Assembly (NCBI GenBank): GCA_946406275.1
Contig: CAMJJZ010000070.1
Coordinates: 1-5,704, forward strand
Reading direction: 5' to 3'
Origin: an uncultured Bacteroidales bacterium
GTDB lineage: Bacteria; Bacteroidota; Bacteroidia; Bacteroidales; UBA932
DNA length: 5,704 nt
Shown here: one piece after another, positions 4,515 to 5,704 of the stretch
Layout: each line of letters begins with the position of its first letter
Position numbering within the stretch: position 1 is the stretch's first letter
Program-made: the position numbers and the translations under genes
The notes under the pieces: model-generated
What the model was told of the DNA's origin: nothing
Seen by the model: only the letters and a program-made list of their open reading frames with translations
Database searches by the model: none

Positions 4515-5704
4515 ATGAAAAAAGCATTTTTGACCATCCTCAGCGTTGCAGCGGCCCTTATGTGTGCCGTCTCCTGCGACGACATTATGGAAATGGTGGG
4601 CGACCTGGGAGGCGAAAACGGTGGCACTGAGATTACCAGTTTCTCCGTCACTCCTGCCAAGCTTACCATCAAAGCAGAAGGCGGGGAAGCCACCATCGCT
4701 TTCACCGCTCCCGATGTCTGGGGCGCTACCTGCTCTCAGGACTGGATTACTATCAACCCCTCTGCCGGCAAGAGCGGAGAGACCATAGTCACTATTGCCG
4801 CCGCAGCTAACGAAACCGATAAGGAACGTTCGGCAGACGTGGTGGTAGAGTCCGCCAAGTTCCGCGCAAGCGTACAGGTAACCCAGGCCGCCGGTGAAGG
4901 AACCGGCCCTGTTGTTCCTCCTACAGACTCAACGGATACCAATGTCAAATGGTATGTCTGCGGCAACTTTGTTGAATGGCAGGCAGACAAAGCCATGGAG
5001 ATGCACCCTGAAGGTAACGGAATCTTCACTCTGGGTATAGATGTTCCTACCTACGCAGAGTTCAAGTTCATTCAGGACAAGAGCTGGGAAGTCAACCTTG
5101 GTGCAACCACAAAGGGCGATGTAGGTGACAACAATTCTCCCGCCATAAAGGCAGAAGAGGTGGTGAACCTGGTTGAAGGCGGTTACAACCTCTACTTTGA
5201 GAACGGCGGTACCATTAGCATCATCCTGGATGTGAATGCCAAGACGGCTGTTATCAAGGGCGGCAACACTAATCCTCCGGAACCCCCTCAGGAAGATGTC
5301 TGGAGCCTCATCGGTACAATTAACGGCACCAACTGGGACACCGACTTTGACATGGATAACGGCGGAGACTTCTACCACGCTCGCTTGTATTATGAAGACG
5401 GTCAGGAGTTTAAGATTCGCGCCAACCATAGCTGGGACGGCCTTGAATACGGTTACGGTCCCATCATTTTCCCTGAACCTAACGTACTCACTGCCGTGGC
5501 CAAGGGTCCCAACATGACCCTGCCTTGGACAGGATGGTGGGATGTATACATCACTCCTTCCAGAGAAGAGATCCAGTTCTATCCCGCCGAAGACATGAAC
5601 TGGGAGTACTTCCGTAATCCTGACGGCTCCGTAGCGGAGATAACATTCTCATCGGCAATGTTGGAAACTGCAGTTCCCGGTAAGATCAAGTACTATGAGG
5701 TAAA
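4515..5704 (+). CDS. Surface glycan-binding lipoprotein with BACON domain and two SusE/SusF-like modules (partial, 3' end missing)
   Basis: An open frame from ATG at 4515 encodes at least 396 residues and runs off the window with no stop. It starts with a lipoprotein signal peptide (KK, hydrophobic core, AVS before Cys21). Asp22-Asp23 and further acidic residues follow, which fits export to the cell surface in Bacteroidota. Residues about 40-126 form a BACON domain (ITSFSVTP... SQDWITINPSAG... VQVTQA), a carbohydrate- or mucin-associated beta-sandwich. A Pro/Thr linker leads to two similar modules: about 144-248 (WYVCGNFVEWQ, FKFIQDKSWEVN) and 263-357 (WSLIGTINGTNW, FKIRANHSWDG). Both resemble the starch-binding repeats of SusE/SusF; aligned tryptophans Trp155/Trp191 and Trp274/Trp307 could line binding sites. 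After about residue 360 the chain changes character (EITFSSAMLETAVPGKIKYYEV) and continues beyond the window. It is divergent from the transketolase cluster. The glycan bound is unknown; a cell-surface binding role is inferred from the domains. Confidence 0.85.
   Translation, partial: MKKAFLTILSVAAALMCAVSCDDIMEMVGDLGGENGGTEITSFSVTPAKLTIKAEGGEATIAFTAPDVWGATCSQDWITINPSAGKSGETIVTIAAAANETDKERSADVVVESAKFRASVQVTQAAGEGTGPVVPPTDSTDTNVKWYVCGNFVEWQADKAMEMHPEGNGIFTLGIDVPTYAEFKFIQDKSWEVNLGATTKGDVGDNNSPAIKAEEVVNLVEGGYNLYFENGGTISIILDVNAKTAVIKGGNTNPPEPPQEDVWSLIGTINGTNWDTDFDMDNGGDFYHARLYYEDGQEFKIRANHSWDGLEYGYGPIIFPEPNVLTAVAKGPNMTLPWTGWWDVYITPSREEIQFYPAEDMNWEYFRNPDGSVAEITFSSAMLETAVPGKIKYYEV

Noticed and set aside
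4205..4705. 166-codon minus-strand frame crossing the divergent intergenic region
   Set aside because: It overlaps both flanking genes in the wrong frame and spans the two promoters; its translation has no family resemblance.
4929..5429. 166-codon minus-strand frame opposite the BACON lipoprotein
   Set aside because: In register with a sense frame that has a lipoprotein signal, BACON domain and repeated modules; the reverse product is unrecognisable.
1..5704. CRISPR array, tRNA/rRNA genes, insertion sequence or phage genes
   Set aside because: No regularly spaced repeats, cloverleaf or rRNA-like segments, transposase motifs or terminal inverted repeats were seen; nearly all bases are accounted for by ordinary genes.

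Overview
The window looks like chromosomal DNA of a fairly GC-rich member of the Bacteroidota, most likely order Bacteroidales. Several things point there: an N-terminal BACON domain on a surface-type lipoprotein, SusE/SusF-like repeats, a lipoprotein aldose 1-epimerase, a compact ECF sigma factor with a short one-TM partner, near absence of Shine-Dalgarno sequences, and a good match to the Bacteroidetes promoter (TTTG-N20-TAnnTTTG). Genus cannot be decided from this sequence.

Layout. Bases 1-68 (+) are the last codons of a membrane protein. Six bases later starts a secreted lipoprotein aldose 1-epimerase (75-1148, +). Its stop codon directly abuts the stop codon of the last gene of a minus-strand cluster that starts near 4400. 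In transcription order the cluster is: transketolase N-terminal subunit (4377-3529), a 45-base gap carrying an intergenic hairpin repeat, transketolase C-terminal subunit (3483-2530), ECF sigma factor (2529-2008), a one-TM probable anti-sigma factor (2001-1636) and a Spy/CpxP-like periplasmic protein (1652-1149). Apart from the gap at the repeat, these genes are separated by 0 or 6 bases or overlap by 17. The 137-base region 4378-4514 holds two back-to-back promoters. From it a surface-type lipoprotein gene (4515-5704, +) runs off the window. It encodes a BACON domain and two SusE/F-like glycan-binding modules.

Function. The + genes at the left look like sugar uptake plus periplasmic mutarotation. 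The transketolase pair serves the non-oxidative pentose phosphate pathway. The three genes behind it look like an envelope-stress module: sigma factor, membrane regulator and periplasmic helical effector. They appear to be transcribed at least partly by read-through from the transketolase promoter. The right-hand lipoprotein probably binds glycans at the cell surface, but no SusC/SusD pair is visible beside it.

No clearly new system is present. The points most worth a second look are the fusion of a housekeeping transketolase operon with an ECF stress module, the repeat sitting exactly between the two transketolase halves, and the SusE/F-like lipoprotein that starts its own transcription unit. 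All long unlisted ORFs that lie wholly opposite a gene are in codon register with that gene and are treated as shadows.
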